DNA of 64,000 nt from G963678445 sp963678445 (GTDB lineage Bacteria > Hydrogenedentota > Hydrogenedentia > Hydrogenedentales > G963678445): positions 3,162,001 to 3,226,000 of the forward strand of contig OY782877.1 in NCBI GenBank assembly GCA_963678445.1, in the 5' to 3' direction. The notes under the pieces were generated by a model, which saw only the letters and a list, made by a program, of their open reading frames with translations, had not been told where the DNA came from and did no database searches. Below, piece by piece: positions 43,532 through 52,661 of this stretch. The first letter of the stretch is position 1. Each line of letters begins with the position of its first letter. Both the position numbers and the translations under genes were made by a program.

Positions 43532-45478
43532 ATGAGAAAAGGTGCTTTAATCTGTTCAATTTTATTGCTAGTCACGGCTTCTTCAATGGCGGAAGTCTGG
43601 AAGGCGGCCTCACCCGATGGAAATATTGCCCTGACGGTGGAGGCGGGGAGAGGGATTACCTATAGTGTAGCGGTCAAGGGGAAGGAGGTGATTTCTCCGA
43701 CTGAGATTGGTATGGCGTTTGATAAGGGGGCTATCGCGGGGGATGTGCGGGTGGATTCTGCCACGACGGAAGAGGTGAGCGCGGAGATTCGTCCTGCGGT
43801 GCCTGAAAAGCGTGCGGTGATTCCGGATATATACACGGCGTTAACCCTGCATGTGGACGGGGGCCATCAGCTGAGTTTCCGGGTGTATGACGATGCTGTG
43901 GCATGGCGTTTTGCCACAGCTTTTGAAGGACCGGTAAAGGTGCTTTCAGAAACGGCGGCGTTTTCTTTGGCTGGGGATTACACCTTGGTGCGTACCAGCA
44001 CAAAACGTCTTGAGAGTTCTTTTGAGTCGCCGTATACCCATGAATTGGTGTCGGAATTTGAAGCGGGCGCGCTTTCGTTTGCGCCGCTATTGGTCGATGC
44101 AGGTGATGTCACTTTGGTGATTACCGAGGCTGATCTCGATTCGTATCCGGGAATGTTCCTTAGCCGCAGTGAGGAGAGCGCTAGAACCTTGGAAGGGATC
44201 TTCCCGCGTTATCCCAAGCGAGAGAATGCTGTTGGTGATCGCCACGTTCGTGTGCTGCTACGGGAAGACTGGCTGGCTCAGACTGAGGGAAAGCGGACGT
44301 ATCCGTGGCGTGTTATCGCGATTGCGGAGGATCAGGGCGATCTGATAGCCAATGATGTTGTATACCGGCTTGGGCCGGATCTGGCGCTTTCGGATACGTC
44401 TTGGATTCAGCCTGGGAAGGTAGCGTGGGATTGGTGGAATGCCTGGAATATTTCTGGGGTAGACTTTAAGTCTGGATGTAATATTGAGACGTGGAAATAC
44501 TATGTCGATTTTGCCGCACGTCACGGTATTGAGTACATCATCCTTGACGAGGGCTGGTCGGATACGCGCGATCTCTTCAGCCGGAAAATTGATCTGGAGG
44601 ACCTTGCTAATTACGGCAAGGAGAAGGGGGTGAAACTCATCCTTTGGTGCGTCTGGTGTACGCTGGATCAGCAGCTCGATAAGGCGTTGGCGGATTTTGA
44701 GCGGCTGGGCATCGCTGGGGTGAAAGTGGACTTTATGGACCGCGACGATCAGAAGATGGTCGAGTTTTATCATAAGCTGGCGGCGGCTACTGCGAAGCAT
44801 CACCTGTTGTTGGACTTTCATGGTGCGTACAAGCCTACCGGGCTGCGTCGCGCCTATCCGAATCTGATTACGCGGGAAGGTGTATTTGGGATGGAAAACA
44901 GCAAGTGGTCGGACAAGTCCGATCCGGAGTACTGCGTCTCGATTCCCTTCATCCGTATGTTGGCGGGTCCGATGGACTATACGCCGGGGGCGATGAATAA
45001 CGCGCAGAAAAATAATTTTCGCCCTATTTCAAACCGTCCGATGAGTCTGGGGACCCGTTGTCAGCAACTCGCGATGTACGTGGTTTTTGAAAGCCCGCTG
45101 CAAATGCTCAGTGATACGCCCGATGCCTATGAAGCGAATCAGGATTGCCTGGAGTTCATCGCTGCTACGCCGACCACTTGGGACGATACGGTGGCGCTGG
45201 GCGGTAGCGTGGGTGAGTATGTCGCGGTGGCTCGCAGGAAAGGGAAGGAGTGGTTTATTGGTGTCATGACGGACTGGAGCCCGCGTGAACTCACTCTGGA
45301 TCTTTCTTTTCTACCGAAGGGAACGTGGGAGGCGGATTGTTTTGCGGATGGTGTCAATGCGGATCGGATTGGGACGGACTATAAACGGACGAAGCAACCA
45401 CTTACTTCGGATAGTCAGCTGAAGGTCGTGCTGGCCCCGGGTGGCGGTTGGGTGGCCAGGCTGACCCAAGCCAAGTAG
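43532..45478 (+). CDS. Glycoside hydrolase family 97 (alpha-galactosidase/alpha-glucosidase-like)
   Basis: Exported glycosidase of 648 residues. A signal peptide ends near ASSMAEVW. The GH97 N-terminal beta-sandwich (SPDGNIALTVEAGRGITYSV) leads to the TIM barrel with WDWWNAWNISGVDFKSGCNI, IEYIILDEGWSD and the KVDFMDRDD motif (about 399-407). The Asp of KVDFMD is the nucleophile position of the retaining GH97 branch, so alpha-galactosidase-type activity is more likely than the inverting glucosidase type (inference). The C-terminal sheet domain ends the protein. GGAGGAG precedes the ATG; repeat G lies in the leader. Confidence 0.92.
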   Translation: MRKGALICSILLLVTASSMAEVWKAASPDGNIALTVEAGRGITYSVAVKGKEVISPTEIGMAFDKGAIAGDVRVDSATTEEVSAEIRPAVPEKRAVIPDIYTALTLHVDGGHQLSFRVYDDAVAWRFATAFEGPVKVLSETAAFSLAGDYTLVRTSTKRLESSFESPYTHELVSEFEAGALSFAPLLVDAGDVTLVITEADLDSYPGMFLSRSEESARTLEGIFPRYPKRENAVGDRHVRVLLREDWLAQTEGKRTYPWRVIAIAEDQGDLIANDVVYRLGPDLALSDTSWIQPGKVAWDWWNAWNISGVDFKSGCNIETWKYYVDFAARHGIEYIILDEGWSDTRDLFSRKIDLEDLANYGKEKGVKLILWCVWCTLDQQLDKALADFERLGIAGVKVDFMDRDDQKMVEFYHKLAAATAKHHLLLDFHGAYKPTGLRRAYPNLITREGVFGMENSKWSDKSDPEYCVSIPFIRMLAGPMDYTPGAMNNAQKNNFRPISNRPMSLGTRCQQLAMYVVFESPLQMLSDTPDAYEANQDCLEFIAATPTTWDDTVALGGSVGEYVAVARRKGKEWFIGVMTDWSPRELTLDLSFLPKGTWEADCFADGVNADRIGTDYKRTKQPLTSDSQLKVVLAPGGGWVARLTQAK

Positions 45479-45500
45479 CGGACGAAATACGACAATAGCA

Positions 45501-45580
45501 CGGGCCGGTGTCTGGGCGATGAGGTGGGGTATGACCCACATGTGCAAATGCACAGTATCGCCCGGCCCGGTCTTTTATTT
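45501..45580 (+). ncRNA. Candidate three-way-junction RNA element or complex terminator
   Basis: Outer stem CGGGCC/GGCCCG (45501-45506 with 45564-45569) continues after a 7-base bulge as GGGCGAT/ATCGCCC (45514-45520 with 45557-45563). Inside it are two hairpins, GTGGG-GTATGA-CCCAC (45524-45539) and TGTGC-AAAT-GCACA (45541-45554). A GTCTTTTATTTT tract follows. It may act as the terminator of the GH97 gene, but its architecture is far more elaborate than a usual one. Confidence 0.45.
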
Positions 45581-45596
45581 TACCCGGGTAAAATAA
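45575..45596. promoter_or_regulatory. Perfect 22-bp palindrome
   Basis: Each half is TTATTTTACCC and its complement with no gap. A loopless perfect palindrome is more like a protein operator than an RNA hairpin. It lies 105 bases upstream of the DUF2239 gene and abuts the structure at 45501. Confidence 0.5.
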
Positions 45597-45700
45597 TCTC
45601 GGTAGCATCCTGCAGGGCAACCAAGCAACAAGGGTATTTTTGTCAAAACTGAAAATAACGCGCCTGTTCAGAGGGATGGGTTGATTGGGAGTTAGGAAAT

Positions 45701-46279
45701 ATGGAACAGGAAATGACGTATTCGGCATTTTCAGAACACAGATGTATTGCTTCTGGGGATGTGCAGACTATGGTGCTTGGGGTGAAAGACCATCTGGATA
45801 AGGGGGGGAATCCTGCCGTCCTTATATTCGAAGATAAAACGGGGAAGGAAATAGATTTTGATTTTCGGGGCACGTCTGAGGAGGTCCTGTCTCGACTCGC
45901 CACTCATCCTGCGGTGGCGTCGGCTGCTCCAACGGAGTCGGTACCGAACAGGGGGCCAGGACGCCCTAAACTGGGTGTTGTCAGTCGCGAAATCTCGTTA
46001 TTACCCCGACATTGGGAGTGGCTTGAACAGCATCCGCGTGGCATATCGGTTACCTTGCGTACGCTGATTGATGAGGCTCGAAAGCGTGAGGGAACGAAGA
46101 ATCTAATGCGTGATCGTCAGGATGCGGCGAACCGATTTATGTGGGCAATGGCGGGCGATTTTCCTCATTTTGAAGAGGCCTCTCGTGCCTTGTACGCGGG
46201 GGAGCGTGAAAAGTTGGAGGCGTTGATGGTCGATTGGCCCGAGGATGTCCGGGGGTATGTAACACGTCTTCTTGGATGA
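45701..46279 (+). CDS. DUF2239 family protein
   Basis: Cytoplasmic protein of 192 residues matching the pattern of DUF2239. It has a first domain with KTGKEIDFDFRGTSEEVLSR, a linker NRGPGRPKLGVVSREISLLP (about 85-104) resembling an AT-hook (GRPK), then a helical domain RHWEWLEQHPRGISVTLRTL and RDRQDAANRFMWAMAGDFPH. The Arg-Gly-Arg-Pro-like motif and ribbon-helix-helix-like following segment suggest nucleic acid contact. Function otherwise unknown. A terminator follows, so it is monocistronic. Confidence 0.85.
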   Translation: MEQEMTYSAFSEHRCIASGDVQTMVLGVKDHLDKGGNPAVLIFEDKTGKEIDFDFRGTSEEVLSRLATHPAVASAAPTESVPNRGPGRPKLGVVSREISLLPRHWEWLEQHPRGISVTLRTLIDEARKREGTKNLMRDRQDAANRFMWAMAGDFPHFEEASRALYAGEREKLEALMVDWPEDVRGYVTRLLG

Positions 46280-46330
46280 TGTTTATCGCTCACTCTGGTT
46301 CCTGGATGGTGTATCAATGGGTTGAGGTAT

Positions 46331-46357
46331 CGGGGCAACGTTTTGCCCCGGTTTTTT
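46331..46357 (+). terminator. Rho-independent terminator of the DUF2239 gene
   Basis: CGGGGCAA-CGTT-TTGCCCCG stem followed by GTTTTTT. Confidence 0.92.
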
Positions 46358-46471
46358 AAAGGGTGCTATACTGCCGTCTTGAGGCTATAGGGCGTACTTT
46401 GGGAGAAGTCTGTTTCTGCCAGAGTGATTCTGCTTTAGTGAGTGTAAAACTATCTTTATAAGGGGTGGGAA

Positions 46472-47809
46472 GTGCATATTATGGCCCCCAAAAAAGCATT
46501 TATAAAAACATTCGGCTGTCAGATGAATGAACATGACAGCTATCGTATGATGGATATCTTGCGAGATCTTGGATATGAGGCGGTGGCGACAGCGGAGGAA
46601 GCGGATCTGATACTTCTGAACACCTGTTCTGTACGGCATAATCCAGAAAACAAGGTCTACAGTTTTCTCGGCGCTTTACGTCCATACAAAGAGGCGAATC
46701 CCAATTGTATCATTGGTGTGGCGGGGTGCGTGGCGCAGCAGGTGGGTAAGGGTATCCTCAAGCGGGAAAAAGCAGTGGATCTGGTTTTTGGTCCGGATAA
46801 TTATTTTCGGCTCCCTGAAATGCTCGAACGTGTGGCGCAGGGCGAACGGGTCTGTGAAACCCAGTGGCTGACACGGGATAAAAAGGTGCAGAATTTTGTG
46901 CCTGAGGAATGGGTGGAGCGTGGTCATGTGGAGGGGATTAAAGCCTATATCGCTATCACTAAGGGCTGTAACAACATGTGCACGTACTGCATTGTGCCCT
47001 ATACGCGAGGGCGGGAGGTGTCTCGCGAGAAGGAGAATATTCTGCGCGAGGCGCAGTCCCTGATTAAAAGTGGGGCGCGCGAAATCTGGCTGCTGGGACA
47101 GAATGTAAATTCGTATCGTACAAGCCAGGAGTATGGTTTCTATCAGCTCCTGGATGAAGTGTCGCAACTGGAAGGGTTGCCGCGCATACGCTTTACATCG
47201 CCGCATCCCAAAGATTGGGATAACCGCCTTGCGGATTTGATGGCGTCGCGCAAAAATATCTGCAAGCAGTTGCATTTACCGTTTCAGGCGGGTGCGGACA
47301 GTATGTTGAAGGCGATGCGGCGGAATCATACGTTGGATGCCTACCTCGAAAAGGTGCGGTATCTGCAGTCGGTAGCACCGCAGGTAGAACTCTCGACGGA
47401 TCTGATTGTGGGTTTTCCCGGGGAAACGGATGAAGATTTCGAGCGTACCTTGTACGCGCTGGAAACGGTACGTTTCAGTCAGGTCTATTCCTTTAAGTAC
47501 TCTGTGCGGCCCGGCACGCGTGCGGCTATGCTGGAAGATGATGTGCCGCGTGAGGTCAAAGAGGAACGTCTTGCCCGGGTGATTGACTTGCAGAACAGGA
47601 TTACGCAGGAGCAAATGGAGGCGCTTCATGGTACGATACAGGAAGTGCTGCTTGATACCCTGCATCCACGTGATGCAGCATTGATAAATGGGCGCACGGA
47701 TGGGCATCGACCTATATGTGTCGCGAGCGATGGGTTGCAGGTAGGGGACTTGGTGACGGCTCGGGTGACTGGGCATCAGGGACATTGGTTGCAGGCGGAG
47801 TTGGTATAA
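46472..47809 (+). CDS. miaB: tRNA-2-methylthio-N6-dimethylallyladenosine synthase (MiaB)
   Basis: Radical SAM methylthiotransferase that adds a methylthio group to i6A37 of tRNA. It has 445 residues. N-terminal cluster Cys are in KTFGCQMNEHDS, LNTCSVRHNPENK and GVAGCVAQQ. The radical SAM motif is GCNNMCTYCIVPYTRGRE (about 164-181). A C-terminal TRAM-like domain closes the protein. The sequence after Cys (Q-M-N-E-H-D-S) is MiaB-type. The GTG at 46472 follows GGGTGGGA; ATG three codons later is a possible alternative. A second methylthiotransferase, mtaB, lies 1.6 kb downstream. Confidence 0.95.
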   Translation: MHIMAPKKAFIKTFGCQMNEHDSYRMMDILRDLGYEAVATAEEADLILLNTCSVRHNPENKVYSFLGALRPYKEANPNCIIGVAGCVAQQVGKGILKREKAVDLVFGPDNYFRLPEMLERVAQGERVCETQWLTRDKKVQNFVPEEWVERGHVEGIKAYIAITKGCNNMCTYCIVPYTRGREVSREKENILREAQSLIKSGAREIWLLGQNVNSYRTSQEYGFYQLLDEVSQLEGLPRIRFTSPHPKDWDNRLADLMASRKNICKQLHLPFQAGADSMLKAMRRNHTLDAYLEKVRYLQSVAPQVELSTDLIVGFPGETDEDFERTLYALETVRFSQVYSFKYSVRPGTRAAMLEDDVPREVKEERLARVIDLQNRITQEQMEALHGTIQEVLLDTLHPRDAALINGRTDGHRPICVASDGLQVGDLVTARVTGHQGHWLQAELV

Positions 47810-47841
47810 AGGAAGAAGAAACGACTAGAGGGTAAGAACCT

Positions 47842-49338
47842 ATGCAGATACAGGTGGTAAAAAGCAGTGAAGTAACTTTCGACGACGTTGAATCCTGTTT
47901 GGTTGTTCCCGTTTTTGAACGGGTTTTTCCACTCAACAGCGAAGTTCTGCGTGAACAGGATGAGTTGACGTTGCAGGCGCTAGTGGATAAGGGCAGTATC
48001 ACAGGCAAAGCACGGGAATGTTTTTACGTGCCTTCGCCCAATAGTCTTTACCATGGGGTGCTGTCCATTGGTCTGGGTAAAAAAGAAGACTTTACTGCGG
48101 AAACGTTACGCCGTGCCGCTGGCAAGGCCTGTTCTCTCTTTTCGGCCAATCGAGTGCAACATGTGTGTCTTGATGTTTCACGCCAGGAGCCAATATCGGT
48201 CGAGGCCTTTGTAGAGGGCGTTATTCTTGGACAGTATTCCTTTGATGTGTATAAACGCCAGGAAGAGGATGCGGAACATCCACCGGTCAAGGTCGAAAAA
48301 ATTACGCTGGCGGTTGCCAATGATGCGGATGTCGAAGCTATTCGTATCCGTTGTCAACTGGCGGCGGTGATGTGTTTGAGCGCCAATGGCGCACGTCATT
48401 TGGCCAATACCGCAGCCAATGAAATGACGCCGACCGCCTTGGCGGAATTTGCGCAAGGGATTGCCAAGGAAGCGGCGTGTGATTGTTATGTGATGGAGCG
48501 GGAGGAGATGGAAAAGCGGGGGATGAATGCATTGTTGGGCGTGGCCAAGGGCAGCAGTCAGCCACCGAAACTCATCATACTGCACTATCGCCACAGTGAC
48601 GCCAGCAAGACGTTGGCCCTGGTAGGAAAAGGGGTAACGTTTGACGCGGGTGGGTTGAGTCTGAAGCCGTCGAACGGCATGCATGAAATGAAGTATGACA
48701 TGTGCGGCGCAGCAGCGGTGTTGTGCACCATGATGAATGTGGTGGAACTCAAGCCTGCTGTCAATGTGATCTGCGTTGTGCCTGCTGTGGAGAATAAAAC
48801 GGGGGCGGATGCGCAAACACCGGGTGATATTGTGCGCGCGTGCAATGGTACAACCATTGAAGTGCATAACACGGATGCAGAGGGACGCCTTGTCCTTGCC
48901 GACGCTATGGCCTACACGGTTGAGGAGTACCATCCCGATGTGCTTGTGGATGTAGCCACGTTGACGGGGGCTTGCGTGGTGGCCTTGGGGCACTATGCCG
49001 CCGGACTTTTTACCAATAATGAGGATGTCTGTGCTGCTTTGCAGGCGGCAGGGACGCAGTGTGATGAGCGGGTATGGCCCCTCCCTATGTGGCCGGACTA
49101 TGAAAAACTCATTGAGGGAGAACATGCCGATTTGTGCAACATTGGCCCTCAAGGCGAGGCCGGTACAATTACCGCGGCCTGTTTCCTTAAAAAATTCGTA
49201 GATGATACCCCCTGGGCCCACATCGACATTGCCGGGACAGCGTGGGGCGGCAAAAATATCGACTATCTCAATCCCAAATTTGCCACGGGCTATGGGGTTC
49301 GTTTGCTTACCCACTGGCTTCTTGCCCAGGCAAAATGA
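47842..49338 (+). CDS. pepA: Cytosol (leucyl) aminopeptidase, M17 family
   Basis: Two-metal aminopeptidase, 498 residues. The N-terminal macro-like domain covers about 1-165. The catalytic domain carries GKGVTFDAGGLSLKPSNGMH (about 264-283, metal Lys/Asp), MKYDMCGAAAV, and the family signature NTDAEGRLVLADA (about 347-359) with metal ligands Asp and Glu. It releases N-terminal amino acids from peptides in the cytoplasm and may also bind DNA, as PepA of Escherichia coli does. It starts 33 bases after miaB, probably cotranscribed. Confidence 0.95.
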   Translation: MQIQVVKSSEVTFDDVESCLVVPVFERVFPLNSEVLREQDELTLQALVDKGSITGKARECFYVPSPNSLYHGVLSIGLGKKEDFTAETLRRAAGKACSLFSANRVQHVCLDVSRQEPISVEAFVEGVILGQYSFDVYKRQEEDAEHPPVKVEKITLAVANDADVEAIRIRCQLAAVMCLSANGARHLANTAANEMTPTALAEFAQGIAKEAACDCYVMEREEMEKRGMNALLGVAKGSSQPPKLIILHYRHSDASKTLALVGKGVTFDAGGLSLKPSNGMHEMKYDMCGAAAVLCTMMNVVELKPAVNVICVVPAVENKTGADAQTPGDIVRACNGTTIEVHNTDAEGRLVLADAMAYTVEEYHPDVLVDVATLTGACVVALGHYAAGLFTNNEDVCAALQAAGTQCDERVWPLPMWPDYEKLIEGEHADLCNIGPQGEAGTITAACFLKKFVDDTPWAHIDIAGTAWGGKNIDYLNPKFATGYGVRLLTHWLLAQAK

Positions 49339-49408
49339 ATGGATAAACCGTATTCAGGCATAGGCGGCAATAGTGTTGTGGCTCAGCTTGATCGTTGATT
49401 GGTGTGTT

Positions 49409-50728
49409 ATGAGTTGTACGAAGCGCGCTTCACTTTATACGCTGGGTTGCCGCCTGAATCAGGCGGAATCGAACCTCTTTGCGGAAAAGTTACAGGAAGC
49501 GGGATACGAAATAGTTTCTTTTGGAGAAGCCGCCGATCTGGGCATTATCCATACCTGTACGGTTACCCGTGAGGCAGACACTAAATCGCGAAAAATGATT
49601 CGACAATTCATTCGCACGAATCCACAGGCCTTTACGGTGGTGCTGGGATGCTATGCACAGGTGGGTAGTGCCGCTCTCGCAGAGATTGAAGGTGTGGATC
49701 TGATCGTGGGTAACCAGGACAAAATGGATTTTTTGGACTATGTGCGTCAGGAAAAGAACGCGTCCCCCATGATTATTCGCAACTCCATTAAACGCGCGCC
49801 CTTTACACTAAATTTTGCACGTACGCTTCCCGTTACCTGTCGTCGTGAGAATCTTAAAATTCAGGATGGCTGTAATTGCATGTGCAGCTACTGCATTATT
49901 CCCTTTGCGCGGGGGCGCGTTCGTTCCCGCGCCCTGAACGATTTATTGGAGGAAGCCCGACTTCGCGTAGATGCGGGGGCGCAGGAGATTGTATTGACAG
50001 GGGTGAATATCGGTACTTATGCGTACGAGGGAGGGGCGTTGCCTGAAGTCGTCGATGCGTTAAACGAAATTCCGGGCCTGCGTCGTATTCGCATCAGTTC
50101 GCTTGAACCCAAAACGATTCCCGAATCGCTCTTCGAAATGATGTGCGATCCGGAGCATGCCCTGGTTCCCTATTTGCACATCCCGCTGCAATCCGGGTCG
50201 AATCGTATCCTGCAAGCCATGCGTCGTACCTATACGCGGGAAGAATACATTGAGTTTGTTGAGAAGGCCGCTGCTTGCGTGCCTGACATCGGAATAGGCA
50301 CGGATATTATGGTTGGATTTCCAGGGGAGACCGAGGAAGACTTTGCGCAAAGCTACAACTTGCTGGCTGAAACCCCGCTTTTTTACGCACATGTCTTCAA
50401 ATACTCCGATCGAAACGGCACGTTGGCTTCCCGTATGTCCGGTAAAATACCGCCGCCGATGGCGAACGAACGTAGCCTTCGATTACGCAGGCTCAGCGAA
50501 AAGAAAACGAATGAATTTGCAGCCTCTTTCGTAGGAAAGACTCAAGAGGTGCTTTTTGAGCAGGAGATTAGTGGACGCTGGGTCGGTTATTCTGAAAACT
50601 ATCTGCGCGTTTCTGTTGAATCTTCTTTTTCTTTGAAAAACCAAATTTTCCAGGTGTACCTGCAACGTCAGAATGACGGTGAACTATGGGGGAGTGTGGA
50701 GAATAGCGAAGGTGCGGTTTGCGTATGA
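49409..50728 (+). CDS. mtaB: tRNA (N6-threonylcarbamoyladenosine) methylthiotransferase MtaB-like
   Basis: Radical SAM methylthiotransferase, 439 residues, of the MtaB/YqeV branch that modifies t6A37. Motifs are YTLGCRLNQAESNLF (the R-L-N-Q form distinguishes MtaB from MiaB), HTCTVTREADTKSRKMIRQF, VVLGCYAQVG and the radical SAM site GCNCMCSYCIIPFARGRVRS. The C-terminal TRAM-like part is present. ATG 49409 gives the usual start; 12 upstream open codons are unlikely to be translated. Its stop overlaps larE by four bases. Confidence 0.93.
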   Translation: MSCTKRASLYTLGCRLNQAESNLFAEKLQEAGYEIVSFGEAADLGIIHTCTVTREADTKSRKMIRQFIRTNPQAFTVVLGCYAQVGSAALAEIEGVDLIVGNQDKMDFLDYVRQEKNASPMIIRNSIKRAPFTLNFARTLPVTCRRENLKIQDGCNCMCSYCIIPFARGRVRSRALNDLLEEARLRVDAGAQEIVLTGVNIGTYAYEGGALPEVVDALNEIPGLRRIRISSLEPKTIPESLFEMMCDPEHALVPYLHIPLQSGSNRILQAMRRTYTREEYIEFVEKAAACVPDIGIGTDIMVGFPGETEEDFAQSYNLLAETPLFYAHVFKYSDRNGTLASRMSGKIPPPMANERSLRLRRLSEKKTNEFAASFVGKTQEVLFEQEISGRWVGYSENYLRVSVESSFSLKNQIFQVYLQRQNDGELWGSVENSEGAVCV

Positions 50729-51573
50729 CTCAGGATGCTCTTTTACAACCTGCGCAAAAAAAGGAAGCACAGCTTCTGACGCTGCTTCGAAATTACGATT
50801 CTCTTCTGATTGCGTATAGTGGAGGCGTTGACTCCACCTACCTGGCTGCCGTGGCGCACGAGGTACTGGGGGAACGCGCCTGTATGTTGATTTTTGATTC
50901 TCCCAGCTTTCCGCGCAATGAATTGGAGGAGGCGGTTGCATTGGCGCAATCGAGAGGGTGGCGTATGACGGTGCTGCAAAGCCGTGAGTTTGAGAACCCC
51001 GACTTTTGCAGGAATGATGCGCAGCGTTGCTATTACTGTAAGGCAACGCTGTTTTCCCAGATGTATGAATATGCCAGTGCGCATCGTATTGCCACGTTGG
51101 CATGCGGTGAAATTGCGGAAGATGCTTTGGACCCGACCCGTGTTGGCGCACGTGCGGCACAGGAAAATGATGTCGTCACTCCTCTAGCGGCGGTTGGACT
51201 GAATAAAGAAGAAATTCGTGTGTTGAGTCGCCTGCGCCATCTTCCTACCTGGGATAAAGCTAGCTTTGCTTGTCTTGCTACGCGGGTTCCCATGGGAGAA
51301 CGACTTGATAAAACGCTATTGCATCAGATAGAACAGGCCGAGGCTATTTTTAGACAACACGGATTTCATCAGTATCGAGTCCGTCATCATGGCGCCTTGT
51401 GTCGTATTGAAATCGAGGCCGAAGATTTTTCCCGAATGCTTGATACGGAGACGCGTGAGACGATAGTGGGGGAATTGAAGGGGTTGGGATATAGTCAAGT
51501 TACCCTCGATTTGGCCCCCTACGCGGCCAAGGCGCGCGTAGCACCATCGGAAAGTCCGGACACAGCGCGCTAG
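50725..51573 (+). CDS. larE: LarE-like ATP-dependent sacrificial sulfur transferase
   Basis: PP-loop sulfur transferase (282 residues) like LarE, which gives its own sulfur to make the nickel-pincer cofactor of lactate racemase. The PP-loop AYSGGVDSTYLAAVAHEVLG is at about 30-49, with CYYCKATLFSQM and the sacrificial-Cys region ASFACLATRVPMGE (about 174-187). No larA, larB or larC gene is nearby. ATG overlaps the mtaB stop as ATGA, so the two are tightly coupled, which raises the possibility of a tRNA sulfur role; that is inference. Confidence 0.9.
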   Translation: MTQDALLQPAQKKEAQLLTLLRNYDSLLIAYSGGVDSTYLAAVAHEVLGERACMLIFDSPSFPRNELEEAVALAQSRGWRMTVLQSREFENPDFCRNDAQRCYYCKATLFSQMYEYASAHRIATLACGEIAEDALDPTRVGARAAQENDVVTPLAAVGLNKEEIRVLSRLRHLPTWDKASFACLATRVPMGERLDKTLLHQIEQAEAIFRQHGFHQYRVRHHGALCRIEIEAEDFSRMLDTETRETIVGELKGLGYSQVTLDLAPYAAKARVAPSESPDTAR

Positions 51574-51584
51574 ATCGATAACAC

Positions 51585-52649
51585 TTATGGAAGCGTTTTT
51601 TTTACGGGTGAAAAGGCCTCTGATGGGGTGGGTAAGGTGCTTGTCAAAGGAATTTGTGGTTTCTCATTTCCAAAGATTGATACGATTCGCGCGTGCAGCA
51701 ATTTAATCCGTTTCTCCGGATTTTCCCCCAAGGGGATCTGCCCACCAGCCATCACACGGTGTCCTCCGCCGGTTCCTAAGCCAGAAACCACACGTTTCAT
51801 TTTTTCTGCCATGTTGCTCCGTCGATCTACGGCGCGCGCGGAAAGATGTACGAAATTTTCACAGCGTCCATAACACACGGCACTACGCATTTTCTCCAGT
51901 CGAATGAGCAGGTCCGCCACTTCTGCCACCATTTCTGGATTGCGACACTCGGGTATATAACTGATCACTGTTTTTCCTGTAACTACACAATTTGCTAAAG
52001 CCTCGGACAGCGCCTGGAAATAGTTTGAGGAGACCGGGGCGCGTCGAATATTCACCAGCTTTTTTTTGTCTGCGATGCGGAACAATGCCTGGTAGGCTTT
52101 TATGCCTGCGGGGCTGGCCTCGCGACCCAAATCTTGTGTGTCGGATTGGATTCCGTAGAATAAGGCAGTGGCGAGGTTGATATCCGCCTTTACTTCGGCA
52201 GCAAGAAGATATTCGTAAAATATAGTGGAACAGGCGCCGTATTCAGGACGAATATCCACCAGCGCCGCACGCCAGCGTCGCCGTTTAGGTAACAGGTGGT
52301 GATCGATTACTATATCGGGATTGCGCATTCGCAAAATGGTATTGCCAGTTCGTGGCTGGGCATCCACCAGACATATGGTGTCGAAACGGGTCAGGTCGTC
52401 TGCCGTGAATTGATGTGCATCAATGCGCAATTCTTTCATCATGGCCCGATTTTCAGCCCGGGCACATACTCCGCCATAGCCCAAGGTCACGCGCTTGCCC
52501 AGGCATTGACGCACCAATGTGCGCAGTGCCGAGGCAGATGCCAATGCATCTGGATCAGGGGCGTCCTGCATCAAAACCATTATATGCGTTGCTTGCGCAC
52601 AAATCGCCAGCAACTGCTTTACATTTTGTCGACTCCGTTCAATATCCAC
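51585..52649 (-). CDS. DHH/DHHA1 family phosphoesterase (NrnA-like)
   Basis: Cytoplasmic nuclease or cyclic-dinucleotide phosphodiesterase-type enzyme of 354 residues. Motifs in order are DAPDPDALASASALR (about 29-43, form of D-x-D), CLVDAQPRTGN, the DHH motif in IVIDHHLLPKRR (about 113-124), DTQDLGREASP, and the DHHA1 motif GTGGGHRVMAGGQIP (about 294-308). The first motif has APDPDALAS in place of the usual H-x-x-P-D-x-D with His. It converges with larE with only 11 bases between stops. Confidence 0.88.
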   Translation of the reverse strand: MDIERSRQNVKQLLAICAQATHIMVLMQDAPDPDALASASALRTLVRQCLGKRVTLGYGGVCARAENRAMMKELRIDAHQFTADDLTRFDTICLVDAQPRTGNTILRMRNPDIVIDHHLLPKRRRWRAALVDIRPEYGACSTIFYEYLLAAEVKADINLATALFYGIQSDTQDLGREASPAGIKAYQALFRIADKKKLVNIRRAPVSSNYFQALSEALANCVVTGKTVISYIPECRNPEMVAEVADLLIRLEKMRSAVCYGRCENFVHLSARAVDRRSNMAEKMKRVVSGLGTGGGHRVMAGGQIPLGENPEKRIKLLHARIVSIFGNEKPQIPLTSTLPTPSEAFSPVKKTLP

Positions 52650-52661
52650 ACCTACGACTCC

